NCBI GenBank assembly: GCA_964575895.1 | Contig: CAZNTE010000015.1 | Coordinates: 4,897-68,896, forward strand | Source: Gudongella sp964575895 | Lineage (GTDB): Bacteria > Bacillota > Clostridia > Tissierellales > Tissierellaceae | Direction: 5' to 3' | Length of the DNA stretch: 64,000 nt | Shown here: one piece after another, positions 25,012-33,418 of the stretch | Numbering within the stretch: position 1 is the stretch's first letter | Layout: each line of letters starts with the position of its first letter | The notes under the pieces: generated by a model | The model's input: the letters and a program-made list of their open reading frames with translations, nothing else | Told to the model about the DNA's origin: nothing | Database searches by the model: none | Position numbers and translations under genes: made by a program

Positions 25012-25821
25012 TTAAGTAATCTTATACTCTCTAGAATATTTACCAGGAGATACTCCAGTCAATTTTGAAAAGGTTCTAATGAAGTGGGAATTATTGTTAA
25101 ATCCAGATAGTTCACCTGCTTCTTGTACAGGTAGACCCTCCCTTAAATATTTTTTTGCCTGTATAATCCTACTGTTGATAATGAATTCATTAATTGTAAA
25201 CCCAGTATATTGCTTAAATTGATGACAGAGATGGTACTTGCTAATAAAAAAGTTATTGGCTATAGCATCAAGGGATAATTTAATATGCAAGTTTTCCTTC
25301 AAAAATGCAATTATTGGTTCAATTTTACTTATGTCGGCTGTATTGTATTCCTGCTTACTATCTTGGGACATAAGAAGTTGGGCAATCTTAACAATCATTT
25401 GAATAAAATATGTGTCATTTAAAATATCATTTCCAAAAGACGGAGTTTCTTTAAGATGGAATTGTTTCATAATAGCTAGTATTTCTTTGTATTCCCTATC
25501 ATCTAGCTGGATACACATATTTATGTTTGAGAAGATACTGTAAAGGGATGTTTTCTTGCTTGATATCCTTTCTAGGGTATCGCTGGAAAAGTGTATTACA
25601 TATCTTTCATAGGTATTTAAGCTATCAACTATGGTTTTGTGCAGGATGGTATCTTTAATCAGGAGTAAAGTACCCTTTCTTAAGGGATATACTTTGTCCT
25701 CAATAAAAACATGTCCTGCATCGGAAAGAGATAGGAGTATTTCAAACTCGTCATGAAAATGATGCCTATTCATTTTCCAGTCATTATCTACATTTAAGGT
25801 TATTTCATATTTTAGGTTCAT
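25012..25821 (-). CDS. AraC-family transcriptional regulator
   Basis: 269 residues. The N-terminal cupin-like sensing domain contains 'HHFHDEFEILLSLSDAGHVF' and 'YPLRKGTLLLI'. The C-terminal two HTH motifs are 'SLDAIANNFFISKYHLCHQF' and 'VQEAGELSGFNNNSHFIRTF...GVSPGKYSREY'. It is divergent from the lactate dehydrogenase/Etf genes over a 142-bp region that holds two palindromes, and convergent with the transporter pair, so it is the likely regulator of one or both. The inducer is unknown, probably the 2-hydroxy acid. Confidence 0.9.
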   Translation of the reverse strand: MNLKYEITLNVDNDWKMNRHHFHDEFEILLSLSDAGHVFIEDKVYPLRKGTLLLIKDTILHKTIVDSLNTYERYVIHFSSDTLERISSKKTSLYSIFSNINMCIQLDDREYKEILAIMKQFHLKETPSFGNDILNDTYFIQMIVKIAQLLMSQDSKQEYNTADISKIEPIIAFLKENLHIKLSLDAIANNFFISKYHLCHQFKQYTGFTINEFIINSRIIQAKKYLREGLPVQEAGELSGFNNNSHFIRTFSKLTGVSPGKYSREYKIT

Positions 25822-25868
25822 AAGAATTCCTTTCTAATAGCAAGATACGCAAATATAATACCAATAAT

Positions 25869-25902
25869 AGCAAATTATTTGCTTATAATATTTAGTATAC
25901 TA
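25869..25902. promoter_or_regulatory. Paired palindromes in the araC/lactate dehydrogenase divergent region
   Basis: AGCAAAT-T-ATTTGCT (25869-25883) and TAGTATACTA (25893-25902). Both are perfect and lie between the two divergent start codons, where an AraC-type or global regulator would bind. Confidence 0.45.
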
Positions 25903-25963
25903 GTATTAATAACATATTTCAAATCTAATTATAGGAGATACCTTAATAGGGAGGAAGATACAT

Positions 25964-27541
25964 ATGATGAGTTTGGATATTAGAAAGATATCTGATGGTT
26001 ACCAAGAATACTTAAGAGATGAATCCAGGAGCATTGGCAATGCTGATACTATTTCATTTCCTAAATCACATAAGGAAGTTATAAATATAGTAAAAAATAT
26101 GAGCAATCAAAATATCCCCATTACAATTCAAGGATCCAGAACCGGTTTGGCTGCAGGGAGCGTTCCATATGGAGGGCATGTAATTAATCTATCAAAAATG
26201 GACAAGGTCATATCCATGAGAAAAGATGAGAATGATGTTTTTTTCTTAAATGTTCAATCTGGTTTAGTGCTTTCTCAACTTAAGGATAATATAAAGAACA
26301 AGAAGTTTAATATTAGTGAATGGGATGAAGAATCCATCAAGGCATATCAAACCTTCATCCAATCCCATGAGATGTTTTTTTCTCCTGATCCAACGGAGAC
26401 ATCAGCTTCAATTGGTGGAATGGTAGCTTGTAATGCTTCAGGGGCAAGAAGTTATCTATATGGTCCAACTAGAAAGTACATAGAAAAACTAAAAATAGTT
26501 TTAAGTAATGGAGAAAGCTTATCTTTAAAAAGGAATCAGGTGTTTTCAAAGGGAAGAATTCTAGAGCTTATTACTGATAATGGGAACAAGTTATTTATCC
26601 AGCTGCCTGATTACATAATGCCTAAAACAAAAAATGCCTCAGGTTTTTACATTGAAGATAATATGGACGTAGTTGATTTATTCATAGGTTCTGATGGAAG
26701 CCTTGGTATAGTAACTGAAGTGGAAATAAGGTTGCTTAAGTTGCCCAAAATAATCTGGGGAGTTACATGTTTTTTAAGCAATAGTGAAAATGTAGTAGCT
26801 TATGTGGACAGTATTAGAAGGGATTTAAAGCTTATTAGTTCAGTTGAATACTTTGATGAAAGTGCTCTGAATATACTTAGGGATCAGAAGAACAACAATC
26901 CAGCCTTTAAAAGATTGCCAAGAATAAATGATAAGGCTCAAACAGCCATATATTTAGAGATTCATGCTAATGATGAAGAAGATGCTATGAAAGAATTGTT
27001 TAAAATTCAAGGTTTAATAGATAAAATAAATGAGGATCCATCAAGCACATGGGTTGCAAGAAATGATTTTGATAAGGACAAGTTGTATTTTTTCCGCCAT
27101 GCTATACCTGAAAGTGTAAATATGCTAATAGATCAGAAAAAGAAAACTTACCCTTTGATTACAAAGCTTGGAACTGATATGTCTGTACCAGATGATGAGC
27201 TAAAGACTGTCATGGATATGTATATTTCAATGTTGAAGGAGAATAATCTTCAATCAGCCATATGGGGGCATATTGGAGATAATCATCTTCATGTAAACAT
27301 ACTACCTAACAATGAAGAGGAGTACTTGTTAGGGAAGAAGCTCTATGAGCAATGGGCCAGAGAAGTTACTAAACTAGGGGGAGCTGTATCAGCTGAGCAT
27401 GGTATTGGAAAGATTAAGGCTGAAATGTTAAGAATTATGTATGGAGATCACAATATTAACCAGATGAAGAAGCTTAAATTGCAACTGGATAAACAAGGAC
27501 TTTTAGGAATTGATAATCTGTTTAATATGAGAGAGGTGTAA
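25964..27541 (+). CDS. lctD: FAD-linked D-lactate/2-hydroxyacid dehydrogenase of an Etf-confurcating complex
   Basis: 525 residues, ATG after GGGAGGAAG. FAD_binding_4 domain ('QGSRTGLAAGSVPYGGHVI', 'DPTETSASIGGMVACNASGA', 'GSDGSLGIVTEVEIRLL') and the C-terminal FAD-oxidase domain with 'WGHIGDNHLHVNILPN' and 'VSAEHGIGKIKAEML'. The family includes GlcD, Dld and LctD of Acetobacterium woodii. Placement directly before EtfB and ferredoxin-EtfA is the LctBCD arrangement, in which lactate oxidation to pyruvate by NAD+ is driven by simultaneous oxidation of reduced ferredoxin. The substrate could be another 2-hydroxy acid. Confidence 0.88.
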   Translation: MMSLDIRKISDGYQEYLRDESRSIGNADTISFPKSHKEVINIVKNMSNQNIPITIQGSRTGLAAGSVPYGGHVINLSKMDKVISMRKDENDVFFLNVQSGLVLSQLKDNIKNKKFNISEWDEESIKAYQTFIQSHEMFFSPDPTETSASIGGMVACNASGARSYLYGPTRKYIEKLKIVLSNGESLSLKRNQVFSKGRILELITDNGNKLFIQLPDYIMPKTKNASGFYIEDNMDVVDLFIGSDGSLGIVTEVEIRLLKLPKIIWGVTCFLSNSENVVAYVDSIRRDLKLISSVEYFDESALNILRDQKNNNPAFKRLPRINDKAQTAIYLEIHANDEEDAMKELFKIQGLIDKINEDPSSTWVARNDFDKDKLYFFRHAIPESVNMLIDQKKKTYPLITKLGTDMSVPDDELKTVMDMYISMLKENNLQSAIWGHIGDNHLHVNILPNNEEEYLLGKKLYEQWAREVTKLGGAVSAEHGIGKIKAEMLRIMYGDHNINQMKKLKLQLDKQGLLGIDNLFNMREV

Positions 27542-27545
27542 TTCA

Positions 27546-28325
27546 ATGGAGATAATAGTATGTGTTAAACAAGTACCTTCATCAAATAAGGTAAACATGG
27601 ATCCCATTACCAAGACCATTATTCGTGATGCAAAACAATCTGTAATAAATCCCTATGATTCCTATGCCTTGGAAGAAGCCTTGAGTATAAAGGATAAGAC
27701 TGGGGGTAACGTAACGGTTATAAGTATGGGTATACCTTCCACCGAAAATATTATCAGGGATTCCATAGCTAGAGGTGCAGATAGGGGAATCTTACTTTCT
27801 GATAGAAAATTTGCAGGAGCAGATACACTGGCTACATCATATACTCTAGGAAGTGGCATTAAATCAATGGGAAAGTATGACATTATTATATGTGGCAAGC
27901 TCTCTGTTGATGGTGACACTGGCCAAATAGGTCCTGAGTTGGCGGAACAACTGGGGATTCCGCATATTACTGATGTGGAGGAGTTCATTCAGGTTGATCC
28001 TGATAGGGTAATTTGCAGGAAGGTAGATGAATATACCTACAAGGTAATAGAAGTTAAACTACCTGCCTTATTTACCATCAACAAGGATGTAAATGTGCCT
28101 AGATTACCAAGTATCACTGGAATCATAGAATCCTTGGAAGGTGATGTTAAACTAATAGACTCTAGTTCCATAAAGGTGGATGAAAATAGGATTGGATTAA
28201 ATGGATCACCAACAAGTGTTGTCAAGACCTTTATACCGGAAAATGAAAAGAAGTCACAGATAGTTGAAGGTTCACTAAGGGATAAGGTTTTAAGACTAAT
28301 AGAAATAGTCAGTGAGGTGATTTAG
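27546..28325 (+). CDS. etfB: Electron transfer flavoprotein beta subunit (confurcating type)
   Basis: 259 residues, 4 bases after the dehydrogenase. EtfB landmarks: 'IIVCVKQVPSSNKVNMDP', 'NPYDSYALEEAL', 'DRGILLSDRKFAGADTLATS', 'CGKLSVDGDTGQIGPELAEQLGI' and 'PALFTINKDVNVPRLPS'. The 'GxxSxDGDTGQ(V/I)GP' stretch binds the FAD that splits or merges electrons in bifurcating Etfs, which bind NAD(H) here rather than AMP. It is coupled to etfA by a 2-base gap. Confidence 0.92.
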   Translation: MEIIVCVKQVPSSNKVNMDPITKTIIRDAKQSVINPYDSYALEEALSIKDKTGGNVTVISMGIPSTENIIRDSIARGADRGILLSDRKFAGADTLATSYTLGSGIKSMGKYDIIICGKLSVDGDTGQIGPELAEQLGIPHITDVEEFIQVDPDRVICRKVDEYTYKVIEVKLPALFTINKDVNVPRLPSITGIIESLEGDVKLIDSSSIKVDENRIGLNGSPTSVVKTFIPENEKKSQIVEGSLRDKVLRLIEIVSEVI

Positions 28326-28327
28326 TC

Positions 28328-29509
28328 ATGCCAACTTTAGATATTAATAGAGAAAAATGTATTGGTTGTAGTTTGTGTATTAAAGCTTGCCCTCATGATA
28401 GTTTGTATATGAAGGATAAGAAGGCATATGTTAATGATTCTTGTGTTTTGTGTGGTTTTTGTCTGGATGTATGTCCAGTAAATGCCATTAGCATTAATAA
28501 GGAAAATAAAAACTCTTCAAATATTAGTGAGTATAATGATATCTGGATATATGGAGAAACTCATGATAATCTTATTCTACCTGTGGTATTTGAAATTATT
28601 TCCAAGGGAAGAGAATTAGCTACTAAGTTAAACTGCAAGGTTAAGGTCTTAATTATTGGAGATAAACCAATAAATTTAGATAGGATCACTGCTGATGAAG
28701 TTTATATCTATAGTATGGAGGAATATTCAAAGACTGAAGAAAATGACATAGAGATATTCCAAGATCTAATTATTAAAAACAAACCTAACATTATCCTATT
28801 TGGTGCATCCAGTTACGGTAGATCCATAGCACCAAGAGTTGCAGCTAGATTTAAAACTGGATTAACAGCAGATTGTACTGAACTGGATATTAACCTTGAG
28901 ACTAAGGTTCTGGAGCAAACAAGACCAGCCTTTGGTGGAAATATAATGGCCACTATTGTCTGTCCTGATACTAGACCTCAAATGGCTACTGTCAGGGCAG
29001 GTGTCTTTAAGGAGGACTTGGCAATTGAGAGTATTACACCAAAGGTTCATACTCTTAATTTAAATAATAAAAAGGTGGGCTCTATTAAAATTTTAGATGA
29101 AGTTATGAGACATTCAGTTGAGACGATTGCTGATGCAAATATAATTGTTTCTGTGGGGAGAGGAATTGGAAATCAGAAAAACATTGAAATTGCTGAAAAA
29201 TTAGCTAATCTTATAGGTGGGAAACTGGGAGTAAGCAGACCTTTAGTTGATGTTGGGTGGAAGGCCCAGAATTACCAGATAGGACAAACTGGATACAATG
29301 TTTCGCCAAAATTACTCATTGCATGTGGAATTTCAGGAGCCATACAACATCTAGCTGGAATATCCAATGCAGAAAAAATTATTGCCATAAATTCTGATCC
29401 TGATGCTCCAATTTTTAAGGTGGCAGACTACTGTATAGTAGGAGATTGCATTGAGGTAATAAAGGAACTAATCACAGAAATTGAGAATGATAAGATATTT
29501 GACTTATAA
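28328..29509 (+). CDS. etfA: Electron transfer flavoprotein alpha subunit with N-terminal 2x[4Fe-4S] ferredoxin domain
   Basis: 393 residues, about 60 longer than plain EtfA because residues 1-58 form a two-cluster ferredoxin ('CIGCSLCIKACPHDS', 'CVLCGFCLDVCPVNAI'). This matches LctC of Acetobacterium woodii and supports ferredoxin as a partner. The Etf part ends with the FAD-binding signature: 'SRPLVDVGWKAQNYQIGQTG', 'ACGISGAIQHLAGI', 'DPDAPIFKVADYCIVGD'. It is the third gene of the confurcating dehydrogenase operon. No clear terminator follows in the 200 bases to the convergent stress-protein gene, other than that gene's own hairpin. Confidence 0.93.
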   Translation: MPTLDINREKCIGCSLCIKACPHDSLYMKDKKAYVNDSCVLCGFCLDVCPVNAISINKENKNSSNISEYNDIWIYGETHDNLILPVVFEIISKGRELATKLNCKVKVLIIGDKPINLDRITADEVYIYSMEEYSKTEENDIEIFQDLIIKNKPNIILFGASSYGRSIAPRVAARFKTGLTADCTELDINLETKVLEQTRPAFGGNIMATIVCPDTRPQMATVRAGVFKEDLAIESITPKVHTLNLNNKKVGSIKILDEVMRHSVETIADANIIVSVGRGIGNQKNIEIAEKLANLIGGKLGVSRPLVDVGWKAQNYQIGQTGYNVSPKLLIACGISGAIQHLAGISNAEKIIAINSDPDAPIFKVADYCIVGDCIEVIKELITEIENDKIFDL

Positions 29510-29672
29510 TAGGCATGCCCTGTTTTATTATTAAAATCTATAATACTATAATGAAATATTTAAACTTGTACTAAGTATAATTAGTACAATCTTAGATTCT
29601 ATAGATATTTGTAGGATATAGATGAATTAGTTGAGAAAAATTGCTCTATAAAAGTAAAATAGTTAAGAAAAT

Positions 29673-29704
29673 AAGAACTAGCCACTAAATTTTGGCTAGT
29701 TCTT
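29673..29704 (-). terminator. Terminator of the universal stress protein gene (possibly bidirectional)
   Basis: AAGAACTAGCC (29673-29683) and GGCTAGTTCTT (29694-29704) are perfect 11-bp arms. On the minus strand ATTTTC follows. It may also end the etfA transcript. Confidence 0.75.
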
Positions 29705-29725
29705 GATTATATTATGAAGTATGTA

Positions 29726-30181
29726 TCAATGTTCTTCTGTATCATTTACAACCATAACTGGACACTTTGCATGACCAACTACCTTCTGGGATACTGAACC
29801 TAATAGTAATCTCTTAATTTGAGAAAATCCTCTTCTACCAATAACTATTAAATCTGCTCCCTTTTCTTCAGCCACATTAACTATTACATCATATGGTTCG
29901 CCTACCTCAACTAACTTTTCATAGGCAATATTGGATAAATCGGGAAGTTCAGCAACAAACTCATCTAGCATAAGCTTATGTTGGTGGGTTAGTTCATCTT
30001 GAACATTGGATAGGTTATATACATTGTTTGTGCCAACCCTTCCCCGTTCAAGTATATCGGGGTTCTTAACTACAGATAAGAAAATTAAATCAGTATAAAA
30101 CTTTCTAGAAAGCTCAACTGCCTCTCTAGCAGCACGCATTGAAGTTGGAGATCCATCCACTGCTACTAAAATTTTTTCCAT
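29726..30181 (-). CDS. Universal stress protein (UspA family)
   Basis: 151 residues, ATG after GAAGGTG. UspA fold: 'ILVAVDGSPTSMRAAREAVE' at the start, and the ATP-binding 'GADLIVIGRRGFSQIKRLLLGSVSQKV' (G-2x-G-9x-G-S type) near the end, split here across residues ~113-140. A close relative lies at 42703-43164; the two share most conserved stretches and presumably arose by duplication. Function is general stress adaptation; no partner gene is evident. Confidence 0.92.
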   Translation of the reverse strand: MEKILVAVDGSPTSMRAAREAVELSRKFYTDLIFLSVVKNPDILERGRVGTNNVYNLSNVQDELTHQHKLMLDEFVAELPDLSNIAYEKLVEVGEPYDVIVNVAEEKGADLIVIGRRGFSQIKRLLLGSVSQKVVGHAKCPVMVVNDTEEH

Positions 30182-30364
30182 TTTCTACACCTTCTTTTCT
30201 TTATACACCTGAAGAACATCTCCTGTTATAATCTATATACCCAATAATCTGGAAATATTGTGAAATAATTAACTTTATTTTAATTTATTCATTATATACA
30301 TAAATTCTAATTATTTTTGTATTTTTTCTCAAATTAGTTATGATAGTAATAGGGGGAGATATAG

Positions 30365-30685
30365 ATGGACATAGTAATTAGTGAAAGCTTAAAATCTTAT
30401 TTAAGGAAGAAGGATATAAGGGATATAGTTCTAGATCTACCCATGAGAAAGGTATGCTGCTCTGGTCCATATATTCCTCTAGTAAGAAGGCTAAAGAAGC
30501 AGGATAAGGTTAGTGATTACATTCTTGAGGTGGTGGATGGAGTAAATATCTACAGACATAAAGATATCAGATACTCAAGAAAAAAACTTAAAATAGGTAT
30601 TAGAAAAACCTTTGGACTAGTGGAAATGTATTGTTTTGATCCAGATAATATATGCGTTTGTGGTGGTAATATTAAGGAAGTTTAA
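30365..30685 (+). CDS. CC/Se-motif family protein (Cys form)
   Basis: 106 residues, ATG after GGGGGAG. It resembles the small clostridial 'CC/Se motif (seleno)protein' family, in which a Cys-Cys or Cys-selenocysteine pair sits near residue 30. Here it is C31-C32 in 'RKVCCSGPYIP', with additional cysteines in a C-terminal 'CFDPDNICVCGG'. No in-frame TGA is present, so selenocysteine is not used. A redox or metal role is inferred from the Cys content; the function is not established. It is monocistronic. Confidence 0.65.
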   Translation: MDIVISESLKSYLRKKDIRDIVLDLPMRKVCCSGPYIPLVRRLKKQDKVSDYILEVVDGVNIYRHKDIRYSRKKLKIGIRKTFGLVEMYCFDPDNICVCGGNIKEV

Positions 30686-30723
30686 TGACCTTTATCGACT
30701 ATTGTCAATGGAGGTTATTTTTT
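30684..30723 (+). terminator. Probable terminator after the CC/Se gene
   Basis: AATGACCT (30684-30691) pairs with AGGTTATT (30712-30719, one G-U pair), then TTTT. The rest of the 349-bp gap to the hydrogenase genes holds no ORF, only the Rex-like sites reported separately. Confidence 0.5.
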
Positions 30724-30963
30724 GCGAGAAATGACAAAAATATAACAATAATATATTGGACATTAAAGTGAATTTCTAGAAATACATTATAAATTTACTA
30801 GGTATTTTGGGTCATACATTTACCAATATTAAAGAATATAAACCTATAGTAAATGAATTAAAACTAGTAAAATACAGCTTTTAAGAAGACAGGTACTCTT
30901 TATTGGATTTCAATGTATCCACTATAAATTATTAAGCAAAAATAATACAAATATAAAAAATAT

Positions 30964-30981
30964 ATGTTTATTAATTAACAA
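30964..30981. promoter_or_regulatory. Rex-like operator, distal copy
   Basis: ATGTTTA-TTAA-TTAACAA matches the clostridial Rex consensus TTGTTAA-N4-TTAACAA in 12 of 14 fixed positions; the right half is perfect. It is 71 bases before hydC. Confidence 0.5.
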
Positions 30982-31007
30982 TAATTTGATATTATATAGC
31001 CATAAAT

Positions 31008-31025
31008 TTGATTATTAATTAACAA
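31008..31025. promoter_or_regulatory. Rex-like operator, proximal copy
   Basis: TTGATTA-TTAA-TTAACAA also matches 12 of 14 positions. It abuts the hydC ribosome binding site (GGGAGG from 31027) and lies 44 bases (about four helical turns) from the distal copy. Bound Rex would block transcription when NADH is low. Confidence 0.55.
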
Positions 31026-31034
31026 GGGAGGTTT

Positions 31035-31517
31035 ATGATGCTAACTCGAACTTTAAGCAATGAGCTCTATGAAGAGCTTGAAAGCTACATCGATTCCATT
31101 GAGAATAGGGAATCAGCATTAATCGAGGTACTACACGAAGCCCAACATCTATTTGGTTATTTACCTATGGAAGTCCAGTTGTTCATAGGCGAAAAACTAA
31201 ATGTTCCAGCATCCAAGATATTTGGTGTAGTAAGTTTTTATTCATACTTTACAACGGAACCAAAGGGAAAGTATGTTATCAATATTTGTACTGGAACGGC
31301 TTGCTTTGTAAGAAATGCAGAAGCAGTAGTTAGGGCATTTGAAAAGACACTGGGAATTAAGACAGGTGAGACAACTGGGAATGGAATGTACACAATAGAC
31401 TGTCTTAGATGTGTTGGAGCATGTGGACTTGCTCCTATAGTAATGGTTAATGATGATGTATACGGCAAGGTAACTGCTGATCAGGTAAGTAAGATCATAG
31501 GAAAATATACAGAGTAG
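31035..31517 (+). CDS. hydC: NADH-dependent [FeFe] hydrogenase, NuoE-like [2Fe-2S] subunit
   Basis: 160 residues; two ATGs at 31035 and 31038, both after GGGAGG. It is the thioredoxin-like [2Fe-2S] NuoE/HydC/HndA family: 'EVLHEAQHLFGYLPMEVQ', 'VPASKIFGVVSFYSYF', and four cluster cysteines in 'CTGTAC' and 'CLRCVGACGLAP'. It passes electrons between the NuoF-like subunit and the catalytic subunit. It is the first gene of hydCBA, 12 bases before the next start and behind two Rex-like sites. Confidence 0.93.
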   Translation: MMLTRTLSNELYEELESYIDSIENRESALIEVLHEAQHLFGYLPMEVQLFIGEKLNVPASKIFGVVSFYSYFTTEPKGKYVINICTGTACFVRNAEAVVRAFEKTLGIKTGETTGNGMYTIDCLRCVGACGLAPIVMVNDDVYGKVTADQVSKIIGKYTE

Positions 31518-31529
31518 GAGGTGTTTGGT

Positions 31530-33407
31530 ATGGAAAGGATAAAGGATTTAAATTGTCTTTTGGATAAACAAAGAGAACTTGACCATATTATGGAAGTAAG
31601 ACGAGCTAATGTATCTCATTCAGACTATAAGGAGTTTCTAATCTGTGGAGGAACTGGTTGTGTTTCATCTGCCAGTTTAACCCTACTGGATAATATGAAA
31701 AAGGAAATAGCTAGCTTGGGTCTATCTGAAAAGGCAAAGGCTTCCATTACTGGATGCTTTGGATTCTGTGAAAAGGGACCAATAGTTAAGGTCTTTCCAG
31801 AAGATGTTTTCTATGTGGGGGTTAAGCCTGAAGATGGAAGTAGAATCATTAGGGCTCATCTTGTGGAAGGAACAAGGGTGGAAAGATTACTTTATGAAGA
31901 ACCTACATTAAAGAAGAAGGTGGAAACCCAACATGAAATGGAGTTTTATAAAAAGCAGGAGAGGATTGCCCTAAGAAACTGTGGTCTAATAAATCCTGAA
32001 CTAATAGAGGAGTACATAGCTAATAGAGGATATGAAGCACTGGGCAAGTGTCTTCTTCAAATGAAGCCTGATGAGGTTATCGCAATCATTAAACATTCAG
32101 GCTTAAGGGGAAGGGGAGGCGGAGGATTCCCAACTGGCCTCAAGTGGGAGTTTGCAAAAAGAAGTAAGTCTGATGTTAAGTATGTGGTTTGTAACGCTGA
32201 TGAGGGAGATCCAGGAGCCTTTATGGATAGATCAATTCTTGAAGGGGATCCCCATAGTATTATTGAGGCCATGACCATAAATGGATATGCCATTGGTGCT
32301 AATCAGGGTTTTGTATATATTAGAGCAGAGTATCCCCTGGCTATAAAGAGACTTAAGAATGCCCTTAAGCAGGCTAGAGAAGCTGGGCTCTTAGGTAAGG
32401 ATATTATGCATTCTGGTTTTGATTTTGATATAGCTATCAAATACGGGGCTGGAGCCTTCGTATGCGGTGAAGAGACAGCTCTAATCCACTCCATAGAAGG
32501 TGGAAGGGGAGAACCAACCACTAAACCACCCTTTCCTGCGGAAAAGGGATTATGGGGTAAGCCCACATCAGTAAACAATGTGGAGACCTTTGCTAATATT
32601 CCTGCCATTCTTATAAATGGGGCAGATTGGTATTCCAAGCTGGGGAGTCCTTCTTCCAAGGGGACCAAGGTGTTTGCCCTTGCTGGAAAGATCAACAATG
32701 TTGGTCTTGTGGAAGTTCCCATGGGAATAACCCTTAGGGAGATAATCTATGATATTGGTGGTGGAATAAAGGATAACAAGAAGTTTAAGGCTGTTCAAAC
32801 AGGAGGACCATCTGGTGGATGTATAACCTCCCAGCAGTTGGATGTTCACATCGACTATGAATCCTTAAGCTCCATAGGTTCCATGATGGGTTCTGGAGGA
32901 ATGATAGTAATCGATGAGGATAACTGTATTGTTGATATTGCTAAATTCTACCTGGAGTTCACTGTGGAAGAGTCCTGTGGCAAGTGTACTCCTTGTAGGG
33001 TAGGAAACAAGAGATTATATGAGATGCTAACAAAGATAACTGAAGGTAAGGGTACAGTGGAAGATCTTGAGGACATGAGAAAGTTAGCGGAAGTAATAAA
33101 GCTTACATCTCTTTGCGGACTGGGACAGACTGCTCCAAATCCTGTACTATCCACCATGAAGTACTTCTATGATGAGTATCTTGCCCATGTGGTGGATAAG
33201 AGATGTCCTGCTGGAGTTTGTCAGGCTCTTCTTAGATACACAATCAGTGCTGAAAAATGCATTGGTTGTACAAAATGTGCCAGAGTTTGTCCAGTATCCT
33301 GCATCAGCGGTAAGGTCAAGGAAGCTCACTTCATAGACCAGGATCTTTGTATCAAGTGTGGAGCTTGTTTTGATGCTTGTCCTGTTAGTGCTATTTCGAA
33401 AGGTTAG
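31530..33407 (+). CDS. hydB: NADH-dependent [FeFe] hydrogenase, NuoF-like flavoprotein subunit
   Basis: 625 residues from the ATG at 31530; the longer GTG frame from 31521 overlaps the AGGAGGTG site and is rejected. Order: N-terminal thioredoxin-like [2Fe-2S] domain ('CGGTGC', 'GCFGFCEKGP'), NADH/FMN domain ('SGLRGRGGGGFPTGLKW', 'CNADEGDPGAFMDR'), SLBB region, [4Fe-4S] 'ESCGKCTPCRVG', and a C-terminal two-cluster ferredoxin ('CIGCTKCARVCPVSC', 'CIKCGACFDACPVSA'). This HydB layout is the electron-bifurcating type, coupling NADH and ferredoxin to H2. HydA follows after 11 bases. Confidence 0.93.
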   Translation: MERIKDLNCLLDKQRELDHIMEVRRANVSHSDYKEFLICGGTGCVSSASLTLLDNMKKEIASLGLSEKAKASITGCFGFCEKGPIVKVFPEDVFYVGVKPEDGSRIIRAHLVEGTRVERLLYEEPTLKKKVETQHEMEFYKKQERIALRNCGLINPELIEEYIANRGYEALGKCLLQMKPDEVIAIIKHSGLRGRGGGGFPTGLKWEFAKRSKSDVKYVVCNADEGDPGAFMDRSILEGDPHSIIEAMTINGYAIGANQGFVYIRAEYPLAIKRLKNALKQAREAGLLGKDIMHSGFDFDIAIKYGAGAFVCGEETALIHSIEGGRGEPTTKPPFPAEKGLWGKPTSVNNVETFANIPAILINGADWYSKLGSPSSKGTKVFALAGKINNVGLVEVPMGITLREIIYDIGGGIKDNKKFKAVQTGGPSGGCITSQQLDVHIDYESLSSIGSMMGSGGMIVIDEDNCIVDIAKFYLEFTVEESCGKCTPCRVGNKRLYEMLTKITEGKGTVEDLEDMRKLAEVIKLTSLCGLGQTAPNPVLSTMKYFYDEYLAHVVDKRCPAGVCQALLRYTISAEKCIGCTKCARVCPVSCISGKVKEAHFIDQDLCIKCGACFDACPVSAISKG

Positions 33408-33418
33408 GGGTGATAAGA

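Noticed and set aside
30365..30685. Selenocysteine in the CC/Se-motif protein
   Set aside because: The motif reads Cys-Cys (TGC TGC) with no in-frame TGA, so no selenocysteine is needed.
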